From contig DATAPD010000057.1 in assembly GCA_036265385.1 (NCBI GenBank), positions 1-56,311 on the forward strand: 56,311 nt of DNA, written 5' to 3'. The position numbers were made by a program, and so were the translations under genes. The DNA comes from DATAPD01 sp036265385 (GTDB lineage: Bacteria > Acidobacteriota > Terriglobia > Terriglobales > Acidobacteriaceae). Below, one piece after another: positions 18,603-26,754 of this stretch; position 1 is the first letter of the stretch, and each line of letters opens with the position of its first letter. Below the pieces are notes generated by a model, which was given only the letters and a program-made list of their open reading frames with translations, made no database searches and had not been told where the DNA came from.

Positions 18603-19195
18603 CTTGAAGTTTTTCTCAGGAATCTACTCTGGCAATTCCACAATTCACGTTCGCTGTTGATAATGACGATCTTTGTTGTGCGGAACCTGATTCGAGCCCA
18701 TATTCGGGTCCGCTCAGTTGTGGCAGCTAAGATTCGTGCCGGAGACGCGAACCGATGGCAAGTCCTCAACGTTCTGAGCAGTTCGTTCTGCCAAAACGTA
18801 TTCCCCCTTCCAATCAACTCGACCGCCGCATTCAGGCCCGTCCGGACAACGTATTCACGCGTATCGAGGACGCGACATATGCCGTCCTGCGCAAACACAA
18901 GAAGCTGGCGTAGATACAGCGCACCCAAAGTTGAGTTCTAACAGCGCTTGTCGTTGCTGAACACTGTTTGCTGACTGTTGCTACGCATCACTTTCGTAAC
19001 TCCTGCAAAACGCAGTAGCAAAAGCAAAATGCAGCGTTGCAACTTTTCCTCAGGACTCCTCTAACCCCTGCCTTTTCAAGCATCCCCGTTTCGACTGCGT
19101 TTGGCACAAGCGTGCTCTTACTAGAAGTGGCGCGCGGAAAAGGCTGCCCGGCGATCCAGGCGCGCAACAGGTGAGCCGGCTCCAACGGAGGTTCC
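18603..19195. other. intergenic region with one possible small ORF
   Basis: About 590 bp. Apart from the 52-residue frame listed separately, no gene is convincing. The last 150 bp must contain the promoter of the lipoyl/Fe-S/NrfD operon; the ribosome binding site ggagg (19187-19191) lies just inside. No terminator for rmlD was found. Confidence 0.4.
18755..18913 (+). CDS. possible 52-residue basic protein
   Basis: ATG-to-TAG frame coding for 52 residues. It opens MASPQRSEQFVLPKRIPPSN and ends AVLRKHKKLA, with strong charge, no hydrophobic segment and many Arg and Lys residues. A ggag lies ten bases upstream. The balanced composition looks more like a real small protein than random sequence. 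I know no family for it. Confidence 0.35.
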   Translation: MASPQRSEQFVLPKRIPPSNQLDRRIQARPDNVFTRIEDATYAVLRKHKKLA

Positions 19196-19852
19196 ATGTC
19201 AATTTTATTTGTTCTCTTGATGTTCCTTCTGATCATGACGTTCAGCTACTTCCGCACGCGCAATGAAGTCGTACGACCGCAGCCTTCTACTGGTCCGCAA
19301 GCCCCACGCATGGAGCGAGAGTACGGATTCCAAATTCCGCAGGGGTACTGCTTTCATCCGGGGCACACCTGGAGCCTGAAAGAAGGCACGGACAATGCGC
19401 GCATCGGAATCGATACGTTCGCTGCAAACCTGATGGGCAAGATCGATGAGGTCAAAGTCATCGGCGAGAACCGCTGGGTACGGCAGGGGCAAAAAGTGAT
19501 GACGATCCGCTGCGGTAAAGATTCGTTCGATCTTGTCTCGCCGGTCGAAGGAGTCATTACAGCGATCAACCATGATGTCGTGGACGATCCGACTCTTGCC
19601 GCGCGCGATCCCTATCAGAAAGGCTGGATTGCGCTGGTGAAGTCGCCCGACCTTCCGACCAACCAGAAGAATCTTGTGCAAGACACGATGGTCGCGCCCT
19701 GGTTGCAGAACAACGTGACGCGCCTGAACAGCATGGTTGCACAGTTGGCACCGACCATGGCTGCCGATGGTGGAGTTCCAATTCCCGGGTTGTTGGCGCG
19801 TGTCGAGCCTGATGTCCGCCAGAAGCTGATCAAGGAATTCTTCCTCGGCTAG
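19196..19852 (+). CDS. membrane-anchored GcvH-like lipoyl-domain protein
   Basis: A 218-residue protein. An N-terminal membrane helix (3-19) is followed by RTR, which by the positive-inside rule places the rest in the cytoplasm. Residues about 45-130 form a glycine-cleavage H-like domain: HPGHTW, ARIGIDTFAANLMG, and CGKDSFDLVSPVEG. Lys108 stands exactly where H protein carries lipoyl-lysine, seven residues before SPV. A C-terminal tail of about 80 residues is not found in true GcvH, and no GcvT or GcvP is nearby. It starts an operon with the Fe-S and NrfD-type genes, so the lipoyl group may pass electrons rather than carry glycine intermediates. Good ggagg ribosome binding site. Confidence 0.75.
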   Translation: MSILFVLLMFLLIMTFSYFRTRNEVVRPQPSTGPQAPRMEREYGFQIPQGYCFHPGHTWSLKEGTDNARIGIDTFAANLMGKIDEVKVIGENRWVRQGQKVMTIRCGKDSFDLVSPVEGVITAINHDVVDDPTLAARDPYQKGWIALVKSPDLPTNQKNLVQDTMVAPWLQNNVTRLNSMVAQLAPTMAADGGVPIPGLLARVEPDVRQKLIKEFFLG

Positions 19853-19899
19853 GGCGGCGCGTTGGTATGGACATAGCAGATTTCCGAAAGGAGAAAACC

Positions 19900-20661
19900 A
19901 TGGAAACCGGGCGAGCCATCCTGGTGGACATCACGAAATGCATCGGCTGCAGGAGCTGCGAGCAGGCGTGCAAAGAGATCCACGGCTTTCCGAAAGACAC
20001 CGAAGCGCAACTTTCGCCGACAGCCCTCACCGTCATCGAAGAGCGTGGCGACAAGTACGTACGGAAGATGTGCATGCACTGCCAGGATCCAGCTTGCGCA
20101 TCGGCTTGCCTTGTTGGCGCCTTGAAGAAAACTTCAACGGGGCCCGTGACCTACGACGGGTCGAAATGCATTGGATGCCGGTACTGCCTGGTCGCCTGCC
20201 CATTTAGCGTTCCACGCTACGAGTGGTCAAAGCTGGTGCCGTACGTCAAGAAATGCGATATGTGTGCAGCGCGTCAGGCGAAGGGCGCCCCTCCAGCGTG
20301 TGTGGAAGCGTGTCCGACAGGAGCATCGATTGTTGGCGATCGCGCCGAACTGCTCGAAGAAGCGCAACGTCGGATACTTGCCGGTGGTTACGTCAAGCAC
20401 ATATACGGCAGTGAGGAAGCAGGCGGAACGAGCGTGTTCTTCATCAGTGATGTGCCGTTTGAAAAGTTGGGCTTCGCCGCCGCGCCCACACAGCCATTGC
20501 CAACTTTGACCGCGAGCGCACTCGGCGATGTGCCCACGGTTGTGCTGGTTGGCGGATCGCTGCTTTCAGGCCTCTATTGGATCACGCAACGGCGCGCAGA
20601 AGTGGCGACGGCCGAGTCGTCCGATGGACGCGTGAATGGCAAAGAAAGGAGACAGTCATGA
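19900..20661 (+). CDS. four-cluster ferredoxin-type electron transfer protein (HybA/DmsB-like)
   Basis: A 253-residue protein with sixteen Cys in four groups: CIGCRSCEQAC (Cys14, 17, 20, 24), CMHCQDPACASAC, CIGCRYCLVAC, and CDMCAARQAKGAPPAC...C. This is the signature of the four [4Fe-4S] subunits of CISM oxidoreductases. There is no Tat signal, unlike HybA, but a C-terminal membrane helix at about 210-228 (VVLVGGSLLSGLYWI) resembles the HybA anchor. It would relay electrons between the following NrfD-type quinone-reactive subunit and a soluble partner. Start ATG 19900 behind aaaggag. Its stop overlaps the next start as ATGA. Confidence 0.9.
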   Translation: METGRAILVDITKCIGCRSCEQACKEIHGFPKDTEAQLSPTALTVIEERGDKYVRKMCMHCQDPACASACLVGALKKTSTGPVTYDGSKCIGCRYCLVACPFSVPRYEWSKLVPYVKKCDMCAARQAKGAPPACVEACPTGASIVGDRAELLEEAQRRILAGGYVKHIYGSEEAGGTSVFFISDVPFEKLGFAAAPTQPLPTLTASALGDVPTVVLVGGSLLSGLYWITQRRAEVATAESSDGRVNGKERRQS

Positions 20662-21827
20662 CCCGCACTCTTCCAAAGTTAACGATGTGGCGTTTGATCG
20701 TTGCCGCAATTTTTGCAGCTGGGGTGTACGCAACTTACGCACGTTTCTTCCATGGCTTTGCGGCTTCGACGAATCTCACAGATCCGCAACCCTGGGGCCT
20801 GTGGGTTGGGTTGGGAACGCTGTGCGGAGTTGGACTCTCGGCCGGCGGATTCGCAATAGCCGCAGCGGTTTACTTGCTCGGGTTCGAGCGCTATCGCCCA
20901 GTATTACGGGCCGCGGTGCTGGTGAGCTTCCTCGGATACATGACCGTGATTGCGGGCATGATGTATGAGCTAGGACTGCCCTGGCGCATCTGGCATCCGA
21001 TCGTGATGTGGAACCGCCATTCAGTGCTGTTTGAAGTTTCCTGGTGCGTGATGCTCTATTCGACTGTGCTTGCGTTGGAGTTCTCGCCGGCTCTCGTCGA
21101 GAAGATTCCGATTGCGGCGTTACGCCAGTGGTATCTGAAATGGCATCACGAAATCTTGATCGGTTTGGTGATGGCGGGAGTGGTTCTCTCTTCTCTGCAC
21201 CAATCGTTCCTGGGCGGACTCTACCTTCTCACGAAAGGCAAACTACATCCGTTGTGGTACAGCCCATATCTCACAACGCTGTTCTATCTTTCCGCGATTC
21301 CGGCCGGACTAGCAGTGACGATCATGGCGCTGTATCTGTCGATCCGCTCACTGAATGTAAAACTCGATCCCGGAATTCTCTCCGAGATCAGCCGGGTGAT
21401 CGGGCCGATGCTGGCGCTCTACGGAGTGTTCCGCATTGTCGACCTCTCGAAGAACAACGCACTTCCATTGCTCTTCCAATGGCACGAAGAAGCGGCATCG
21501 TTCTGGCTGGAGTTCGCGCTACTCGTGATCGCTCCACTGATACTGCTCAGCCGACAGAGTGTGAGAAACAATCCTCAATCACTCTACTGGACTTGCGCAG
21601 TGATTGCTGGCGGTTTCATGACGAACCGGTTGAACGTATCAATCACAGGATTACAGGCGAGCTCTGGCATCTACTACATACCGAAGTGGACCGAGTTTGC
21701 ATGCACACTCGCAACGCTAACGGCCGCAGCTCTCGCGTTTCGCTACGCTGTGATCTATCTCGACATTCTGCCCAAGAACCCGCCGCAGCCGAGGTGGATG
21801 GTTCAAGGTGCTGTGGCGGAAGCATGA
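20658..21827 (+). CDS. NrfD/HybB-type integral membrane quinone subunit
   Basis: A 389-residue protein with eight to ten membrane helices. It matches HybB of the NrfD/PsrC family: PWGLWVGLGTLCGVGLSAGG near residue 40, MYELGLPWRIWHP and MWNRHSVLFEVSWC near 105-130, HHEILIGLVMAGVVLSSLHQ, and SGIYYIPKWTEF near the end. Family members exchange electrons with quinone. It overlaps the Fe-S gene by 4 nt and is followed by a strong terminator, so the unit ends here without a catalytic subunit. This is what makes the operon unusual. Confidence 0.9.
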   Translation: MTRTLPKLTMWRLIVAAIFAAGVYATYARFFHGFAASTNLTDPQPWGLWVGLGTLCGVGLSAGGFAIAAAVYLLGFERYRPVLRAAVLVSFLGYMTVIAGMMYELGLPWRIWHPIVMWNRHSVLFEVSWCVMLYSTVLALEFSPALVEKIPIAALRQWYLKWHHEILIGLVMAGVVLSSLHQSFLGGLYLLTKGKLHPLWYSPYLTTLFYLSAIPAGLAVTIMALYLSIRSLNVKLDPGILSEISRVIGPMLALYGVFRIVDLSKNNALPLLFQWHEEAASFWLEFALLVIAPLILLSRQSVRNNPQSLYWTCAVIAGGFMTNRLNVSITGLQASSGIYYIPKWTEFACTLATLTAAALAFRYAVIYLDILPKNPPQPRWMVQGAVAEA

Positions 21828-21854
21828 CCTCCTGAAAGCCATTCACCTGTCACC

Positions 21855-21889
21855 CCCCGAGGGCCGGACACCCTCGGGGTTTTATTTTT
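21855..21889 (+). terminator. Rho-independent terminator after the NrfD-type gene
   Basis: Nine-base perfect stem CCCCGAGGG / CCCTCGGGG with a seven-base loop, followed by TTTTATTTTT. It lies 28 nt after the stop codon. Confidence 0.9.
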
Positions 21890-22033
21890 GGTGAAGGGTT
21901 TGAACGTTGAGTACGTGCACGTTGAAAGGCTGACGAACCATTCTGTTTGCGTACGCCATCAGGCATTCCGGGCGACACGCAAAAGGATGGTTCCGCGTCC
22001 TTACGCTGCTTTCGAATAATCGATGGAACGCCC

Positions 22034-22912
22034 TCAATTACCGGGAATTGAAACAAACCCATGAGGGTTACCATCCGCGTCATTGTGGTTGCCGCCGATC
22101 ACACCCAACTTGTTTATGCTTCGAGCAAAGGCGTTGACGGCTCCAGGAGGATCGACGATCGTGAAGCTACCGTTCTGCACAAGGATTGCGTGATTGGTCG
22201 TGTCGTCCTGGTAGTAGCCGACGATCTGGCCCGCGTCGTTCAGGCCGAACAATTCAGTCGCGACGGCTCCCTGGACATCGAAAGGTGTAAAACGTCCTTT
22301 TCGATAAATGTAGCCGTGCAGATTCCCGGCTCCATCCATGTAGGAACCGACAATTTCTCCCGAGTCATTGATTCCGTATCCCTGCGTGGCAACAGCGCCG
22401 GGATAATCAAAGACAATGAACTTCCCTGCCAAGAGAACGAATGCGTGAATATTGACTCCGTTCGGATCACCGAAATCACCAACAATGGCGCCGCGATTAT
22501 TATTCCCCCTAGTCATCGTGTACGTAGAGCCCGGATAGTCGATCCGCACATACTGTCCGTCCAGCTGGCGGATGAAGCCGTGATAAGTGATCGCGTCCGC
22601 ATACATGCCGACGACGACTCCGCGATCGTTAATGGCCCGAGGCAGCGTTTGTAAAGCATCGGGATAATCGAGCATGGTAAAGGTGCCATAGCTCTCGAGA
22701 AATCCGTGCTGCACCCCGTCGTTATCTCTGTAAATGCCGACGAGCTCGCCATAAGAGTTGATACCCCGAACCTGTGTCCTATTGAAATTCGGGACGTCGA
22801 CGAGGTCGATGCGATTTGCGGGCCTGGTGTAAGCGGGCGAAGGAGCGGTCTGACCAGCAATAAATCCACAAAGCAGGAGAACCAATAAGAGCAGACGAAG
22901 TAGTTTTTCCAT
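22034..22912 (-). CDS. secreted HAF-repeat protein
   Basis: A 292-residue exported protein with a signal peptide (MEKLLRLLLLVLLLCGFIAG before QTAPS). The rest consists of about six repeats of some 40 residues with a recurring core of the kind GINDSGEIVGSY...HGY...F..FD.PGA. The final copy reads SINKLGVIGGNHNDADG. These correspond to the extracellular HAF family, whose role is not known; the pattern suggests a beta-rich fold. ATG at 22912 is preferred because a ggag lies just upstream and the signal peptide begins there. It stands alone on the minus strand. Confidence 0.75.
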   Translation of the reverse strand: MEKLLRLLLLVLLLCGFIAGQTAPSPAYTRPANRIDLVDVPNFNRTQVRGINSYGELVGIYRDNDGVQHGFLESYGTFTMLDYPDALQTLPRAINDRGVVVGMYADAITYHGFIRQLDGQYVRIDYPGSTYTMTRGNNNRGAIVGDFGDPNGVNIHAFVLLAGKFIVFDYPGAVATQGYGINDSGEIVGSYMDGAGNLHGYIYRKGRFTPFDVQGAVATELFGLNDAGQIVGYYQDDTTNHAILVQNGSFTIVDPPGAVNAFARSINKLGVIGGNHNDADGNPHGFVSIPGN

Positions 22913-23230
22913 AAGATCTCCAAGAAGGTTGAAAGTCAGGCTAAGAATGGATTTCGTGCAAGTTAGGTTGATGGAATTGAAGAACACATCCCTGTCCGGT
23001 ACGTGCACAGAAACACTTTAAGTCTCAGTGATGATGGCCTCTCAGACAGTGATTTTCGTCACCGCTCGACGTTTAATTCAGGAGGGGATCGGGCCTAAGC
23101 TACTGGTCCATCACCGGGAGAAGGCGATTCCCAACAACTGCTGCTTCAACGTGTGCTGGTTTCGTTCCTGGTACAACAAGTGGGCAGAAGTTCGTGGCAG
23201 CCCTGCACCTGATAATCTAGCCGCTGCCTC
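22913..23230. other. intergenic region between divergent genes
   Basis: About 320 bp between the HAF-repeat gene and the anion permease. It should hold both promoters. I see no clear hairpin, repeat or small gene. Confidence 0.4.
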
Positions 23231-24475
23231 ATGCATTTCGTACCCGCCACTCTCTCCGACGGACGCATACTTGCTGCATACGTCATCTTTCTCGCCAGCT
23301 ACCTGGTCTTTGCCATCGGAAAGTTTCCAGGATTAAAGGTCGATCGCACCGGTGCCGCCATCGTCGGAGCGATCGCGATGGTCGCATTCCGCGTGGTGCC
23401 GACTGGAGATGTATTGCGCTCGATCGACTTCAGCACCATTGTGCTGTTGTTCTCGATGATGCTGATTGTTGGCAACCTGCATCTGGTCGGTTTTTTCGAG
23501 TGGAATGCAGAGTTCGTGTTGCGCCAGCTGGATCCACGCTGGCTGCTGCCGGCCGTGATTTTCACGTGCGGAATTCTGTCTGCATTCTTCGTGAATGACA
23601 TCGTTTGTCTAGTGATGGTGCCGTTTGTACTGACAATCACGCGCCGCATGAGGCTTGCGCCCACGCCGTATCTGCTGGCCGTGGCGACAGCCTCGAATAT
23701 CGGAAGTGTCGCAACCATCACGGGGAATCCGCAGAACATGCTGGTCGGATCCTATTCCGGGATACCCTATCGCAACTTTCTGTGGCACCTGGGGCCTGTT
23801 GCGATCATCGGACTGTTTCTTGATTGGGCTGTGCTGCACTGGGTGCACTTTCAGACCGAAGCCAAGGCAGCGCAGGCGGATGATGCAATTCCGCTCCCAG
23901 CTTTAGATCTATCTCGCCTCCGAAAACCTGTCGTGGTGGTCACGGCCGTGGTGATTGGATTCTTCGTCGGAGTTCCGCCAGCAATGATGGCGGCGTTGGG
24001 TGCAGCGGTGCTTCTCATCACGCGAACGCTGGAACCTCGGAAGCTGTATCGCGAAGTAGATTGGGGCTTACTCGTGTTCTTTGTCGGACTGTTCGTAATC
24101 GTGGGAGGAGCAGAGAACGCAGGAATTGTCGATCGCATGCTGGACCTGGCCCGTCATTGGAATCTTCAACACATGGGTGTTTTCGCGCTCGTGGTGGCAG
24201 TGATAGGAAACATCGTTAGCAATGTTCCAGCGGTCATGCTCCTTAAATCTCTAGTGCCCGGATTTCAGGATCCGCATACGGCCTGGCTTACTCTCGCCAT
24301 GGCGTCGACACTTGCAGGAAATCTGACAATTACGGGGTCTGTGGCCAACATCATTGTGGTTGAGAGCGCTAAACCCGAGGTAGATATCAGGTTCATCGAT
24401 TATCTGAGGGTTGGAGTGCCGATCACGCTGGCGACACTGCTGGTTGGGAGCTTGTGGTTGGCATGGATCAAGTAA
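23231..24475 (+). CDS. SLC13/ArsB-NhaD superfamily anion permease
   Basis: A 414-residue protein with ten to twelve membrane helices of the ion-transporter superfamily that includes ArsB, NhaD and citrate permeases. Two family hallmarks are clear: FFVNDIVCLVMVPFVL near residue 125 and SNIGSVATITGNPQNMLVGS near 160. The second repeat is at AGNLTITGSVANIIVVE. The substrate cannot be assigned; arsenite, sodium/proton exchange or dicarboxylates are possible. No ars genes are near. Single-gene unit. Confidence 0.8.
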   Translation: MHFVPATLSDGRILAAYVIFLASYLVFAIGKFPGLKVDRTGAAIVGAIAMVAFRVVPTGDVLRSIDFSTIVLLFSMMLIVGNLHLVGFFEWNAEFVLRQLDPRWLLPAVIFTCGILSAFFVNDIVCLVMVPFVLTITRRMRLAPTPYLLAVATASNIGSVATITGNPQNMLVGSYSGIPYRNFLWHLGPVAIIGLFLDWAVLHWVHFQTEAKAAQADDAIPLPALDLSRLRKPVVVVTAVVIGFFVGVPPAMMAALGAAVLLITRTLEPRKLYREVDWGLLVFFVGLFVIVGGAENAGIVDRMLDLARHWNLQHMGVFALVVAVIGNIVSNVPAVMLLKSLVPGFQDPHTAWLTLAMASTLAGNLTITGSVANIIVVESAKPEVDIRFIDYLRVGVPITLATLLVGSLWLAWIK

Positions 24476-24527
24476 AGCTGCATCGCTTGACTTCCGTTAA
24501 ACCAACGTTAAACTCCGAATAAGCTGC

Positions 24528-25751
24528 ATGGATCGCAATTCCATCTTTGATGTGGGCGGCACAGCCTCGGCCCCGGGTGTGGCCAAAGCAGAAGAACTGC
24601 CTTCCGCACCGAAGTCGCCTCCTGAAACAAAAGCAGGGAAAGTGATGTTCCCCGGTGAAGACGGGGGCAGATCTCTGAACGAGATGGCGCAACGCGATCT
24701 CGATGCCACGCTGCAGCTACTGGCGGAGCGGGCGCAATACATCACAGGCGCGACCGGAGCCGCAATCGCTCTGCGAAGTGGAGCGGAAATTGTCTGCCGC
24801 GCCAGTGCCGGCTCGTCAGCGCCGGAATTAGGAGCTCATCTTCAAGTGGAGTCGGGGCTCTCAGGCGAAAGCATCCGCACAAAACAGATTTTGCGCTGCA
24901 ACGATGCCCACACCGATCCGCGCGTGAACCGGGAAAGTTGCGAAGCCTTGGGCATCGCATCCGTGGTCGTAATGCCGTTAGTTCATGAAGGCGACGTGAA
25001 CGGCGTATTCGAGTTGCTTTCAGATCGGTCGTTTGCTTTCGAAGAGAGGGACATTGGGGCACTCGAGCGTTTGGGCGAAATGGTCCAGACAGCCCTTGAG
25101 CATGCTGTAGCCGCGCTGACTGCGGCTGAATTGGGCAGCGTCGGGGGTCCGGAGGTTGAATCCTCAAAACCAAATGACGTTTCAGCGACAATCAACCAGG
25201 CAACTGAAAGCGCCGCTCGGGTTGTAAAGGTCGTAACGAAGGAAGTCCCAGCGGCGATCGATCCCACCGAATCGCGAGTGGACGACGAACCCATTCTTGC
25301 GGAACTGGACGCTGATGCGATGGCAGCGGTGTTTCAAGGGATAGAAGTGACGGCCAAGACCAGTGAGAGAAAGGAATCTGAGCCCACCCGCGGAGCGATG
25401 ATTGAGGTGCCGGCCGAGCCGACTCCCACCACCGGCCCGCAAGCATCTACAGGCGTAACCCCAAGCTCCTCCGAGCCACCGACAAGCGTCTTGTCATTGC
25501 GGAAGTGTTCTGAATGCGGATTCCCGATTTCGGAAGGACGAAAGGTCTGCCTGGACTGCGAGAAAAAATTGAAAGCGTCCGATGGAACAATGCCTGCTGG
25601 AACCGGAGCGAACGAGGCGGTTTTTTTCACCATGGAAGCTGGGGGTGAGGGCTTGAGTCAGGACGAGTCCTGGCTAGCTCGGCATCGGGTGCTGGTGGCT
25701 ATTTTGGTTGTGGTTTCGCTCGTGCTGATCGGGATCATTCTATTGCGTTAA
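24528..25751 (+). CDS. GAF domain protein with C-terminal zinc ribbon and membrane anchor
   Basis: A 407-residue protein. After a Pro-rich N terminus, a GAF domain lies at about 60-195 (GATGAAIALRSGAEIVCRAS, SVVVMPLVHEGDVNGVFEL). A long low-complexity acidic and Ser/Thr/Pro linker follows. Next comes a small zinc-ribbon with paired Cys (CSECGFPIS...CLDCEKK, about 326-345), and one membrane helix ends the protein (about 387-407). Most of the chain should face the cytoplasm as a tail-anchored sensor. The ligand and output are unknown. Confidence 0.7.
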   Translation: MDRNSIFDVGGTASAPGVAKAEELPSAPKSPPETKAGKVMFPGEDGGRSLNEMAQRDLDATLQLLAERAQYITGATGAAIALRSGAEIVCRASAGSSAPELGAHLQVESGLSGESIRTKQILRCNDAHTDPRVNRESCEALGIASVVVMPLVHEGDVNGVFELLSDRSFAFEERDIGALERLGEMVQTALEHAVAALTAAELGSVGGPEVESSKPNDVSATINQATESAARVVKVVTKEVPAAIDPTESRVDDEPILAELDADAMAAVFQGIEVTAKTSERKESEPTRGAMIEVPAEPTPTTGPQASTGVTPSSSEPPTSVLSLRKCSECGFPISEGRKVCLDCEKKLKASDGTMPAGTGANEAVFFTMEAGGEGLSQDESWLARHRVLVAILVVVSLVLIGIILLR

Positions 25752-25780
25752 CCCCGCACGTCCCGAACATGCACTTTGTC

Positions 25781-25809
25781 TTGACAAACGTCAGGTTGCT
25801 TTCTAAAGT
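25781..25809 (+). promoter_or_regulatory. sigma-70 type promoter
   Basis: Perfect -35 TTGACA at 25781-25786, a 17-bp spacer, and -10 TAAAGT at 25804-25809. It lies 34 bp upstream of the ATG of the 84-residue protein. Such a good consensus is rare elsewhere in this window. Confidence 0.65.
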
Positions 25810-25843
25810 TCGAGTATTCGTTTTAAGAATCAGGGACTCGCAT

Positions 25844-26098
25844 ATGAAAAATGTGTACGAAGTTCTAAGGCAGAAAGAACTGGAACTTGCGCGCCTGGAG
25901 AAGGAAGTCGAAGCACTTCGTGTAGCAGCTCCGTTGCTTTCCGATGATAAGGAAGTCAGCGCAGAGCCTCCGAAGCCGACCTTAACGACGGCCCCTGTGG
26001 CGCAACAGCCTATACGGATTCCACAACCGGCAGTAGCGCCAGCGCCTCCACAGGCTCGAGCGGCGGGCTGGGAAGATACCGCCAAACGCTGGCCGTGA
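25844..26098 (+). CDS. small coiled-coil / Pro-Ala-rich protein
   Basis: An 84-residue protein. Residues 1-31 form a charged heptad-like helix (VYEVLRQKELELARLEKEVE). The rest is a Pro, Ala and Thr-rich tail ending AGWEDTAKRWP. No membrane helix or signal. The gene has its own strong promoter and a perfect terminator, so it is expressed alone and perhaps strongly. The family is unknown to me; the helix suggests a dimer. Confidence 0.65.
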   Translation: MKNVYEVLRQKELELARLEKEVEALRVAAPLLSDDKEVSAEPPKPTLTTAPVAQQPIRIPQPAVAPAPPQARAAGWEDTAKRWP

Positions 26099-26152
26099 AA
26101 CCTATTTCATTGTCGCTAGGATAGTCCGCTTTGGCGGAATGGTCTCTTATTG

Positions 26153-26186
26153 GAAAACCCGGGTCTCGGACCCGGGTTTTCTTTTT
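26153..26186 (+). terminator. Rho-independent terminator, 13-bp perfect stem
   Basis: GAAAACCCGGGTC, loop TCG, GACCCGGGTTTTC, then TTTTT. Lies 55 nt after the small coiled-coil gene. Because the stem arms contain A and T runs at their bases it could work in both directions. Confidence 0.92.
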
Positions 26187-26343
26187 ACAAATAGCTTAGG
26201 CACGAAAGTCATGCACTTGTAAGCGGGATCATTGTCACACCCTGAGGCGTGTGTTACGTTAATCACAAAGCTCACACCTGAGATCCCCAACGTACAGTCA
26301 CACGGTTTTGTGGGGACACAAAGCGCGTGCAGGCGGTGCAACC

Positions 26344-26754
26344 ATGAAGGACACTCTCGAATCCATGCCAACTGAGCGTTCCCTGGAACAGGAAAGTTTC
26401 TCGAATCGAAAGCTGATTCGCCCATCCCTCAGCAGGAACGATCATAATCACAACCACAACCACGGAAACCACATGGCTGGCCAAGCAGAACGGCGAGAGC
26501 GTTCGGAGCGACCTTCTTCGGGAAAGAAGATGCCGCCCACAGAACAGACCAACGCAGAAAATTTTTATTACCAGAAACAGATGCAGTCAAAAACGCCCAT
26601 GGTCGTTGTGCTGCGGGATGGAGAAGAACTGCACGGAACGATTGAGTGGTACGACAAAGCCTGTATCAAACTGGTGCGAGCAAATGGCCACGCGAATGTG
26701 ATGATTTACAAGCCAGCGATTAAGTACATGTATAAGGAAGGCGAAAAGAGTTAA
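26344..26754 (+). CDS. hfq: Hfq-like RNA-binding Sm protein with extended N terminus
   Basis: A 136-residue protein. The last 65 residues match the Sm fold of Hfq: NAENFYYQKQMQSKTPMVVV, LHGTIEWYDKACIKLV (Sm1), then MIYKPAIKYMYK at the Sm2 position. The bacterial signature YKHAIS is altered to YKPAIK, with Pro in place of the key His. The N terminus is long and basic, with a His/Asn-rich stretch (HNHNHNHGNH) about residues 33-43. ATG at 26473 would give a 94-residue form without the His stretch and is a real alternative. A role with small RNAs is expected from the family. Confidence 0.7.
   Translation: MKDTLESMPTERSLEQESFSNRKLIRPSLSRNDHNHNHNHGNHMAGQAERRERSERPSSGKKMPPTEQTNAENFYYQKQMQSKTPMVVVLRDGEELHGTIEWYDKACIKLVRANGHANVMIYKPAIKYMYKEGEKS

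Noticed and set aside
19196..19852. True glycine cleavage H protein
   Set aside because: It has a membrane helix, a long C-terminal tail and no gcvT or gcvP beside it, and is operonic with Fe-S and NrfD-type genes.
22061..22654. 197-residue open frame on the plus strand
   Set aside because: It is opposite the HAF-repeat gene, which has a signal peptide and protein repeats; the plus frame is a shadow of that codon pattern.
22034..22912. Possible CRISPR or DNA repeat array
   Set aside because: The periodicity is at protein level (HAF repeats about 40 residues long) with little DNA identity between units; no spacers.
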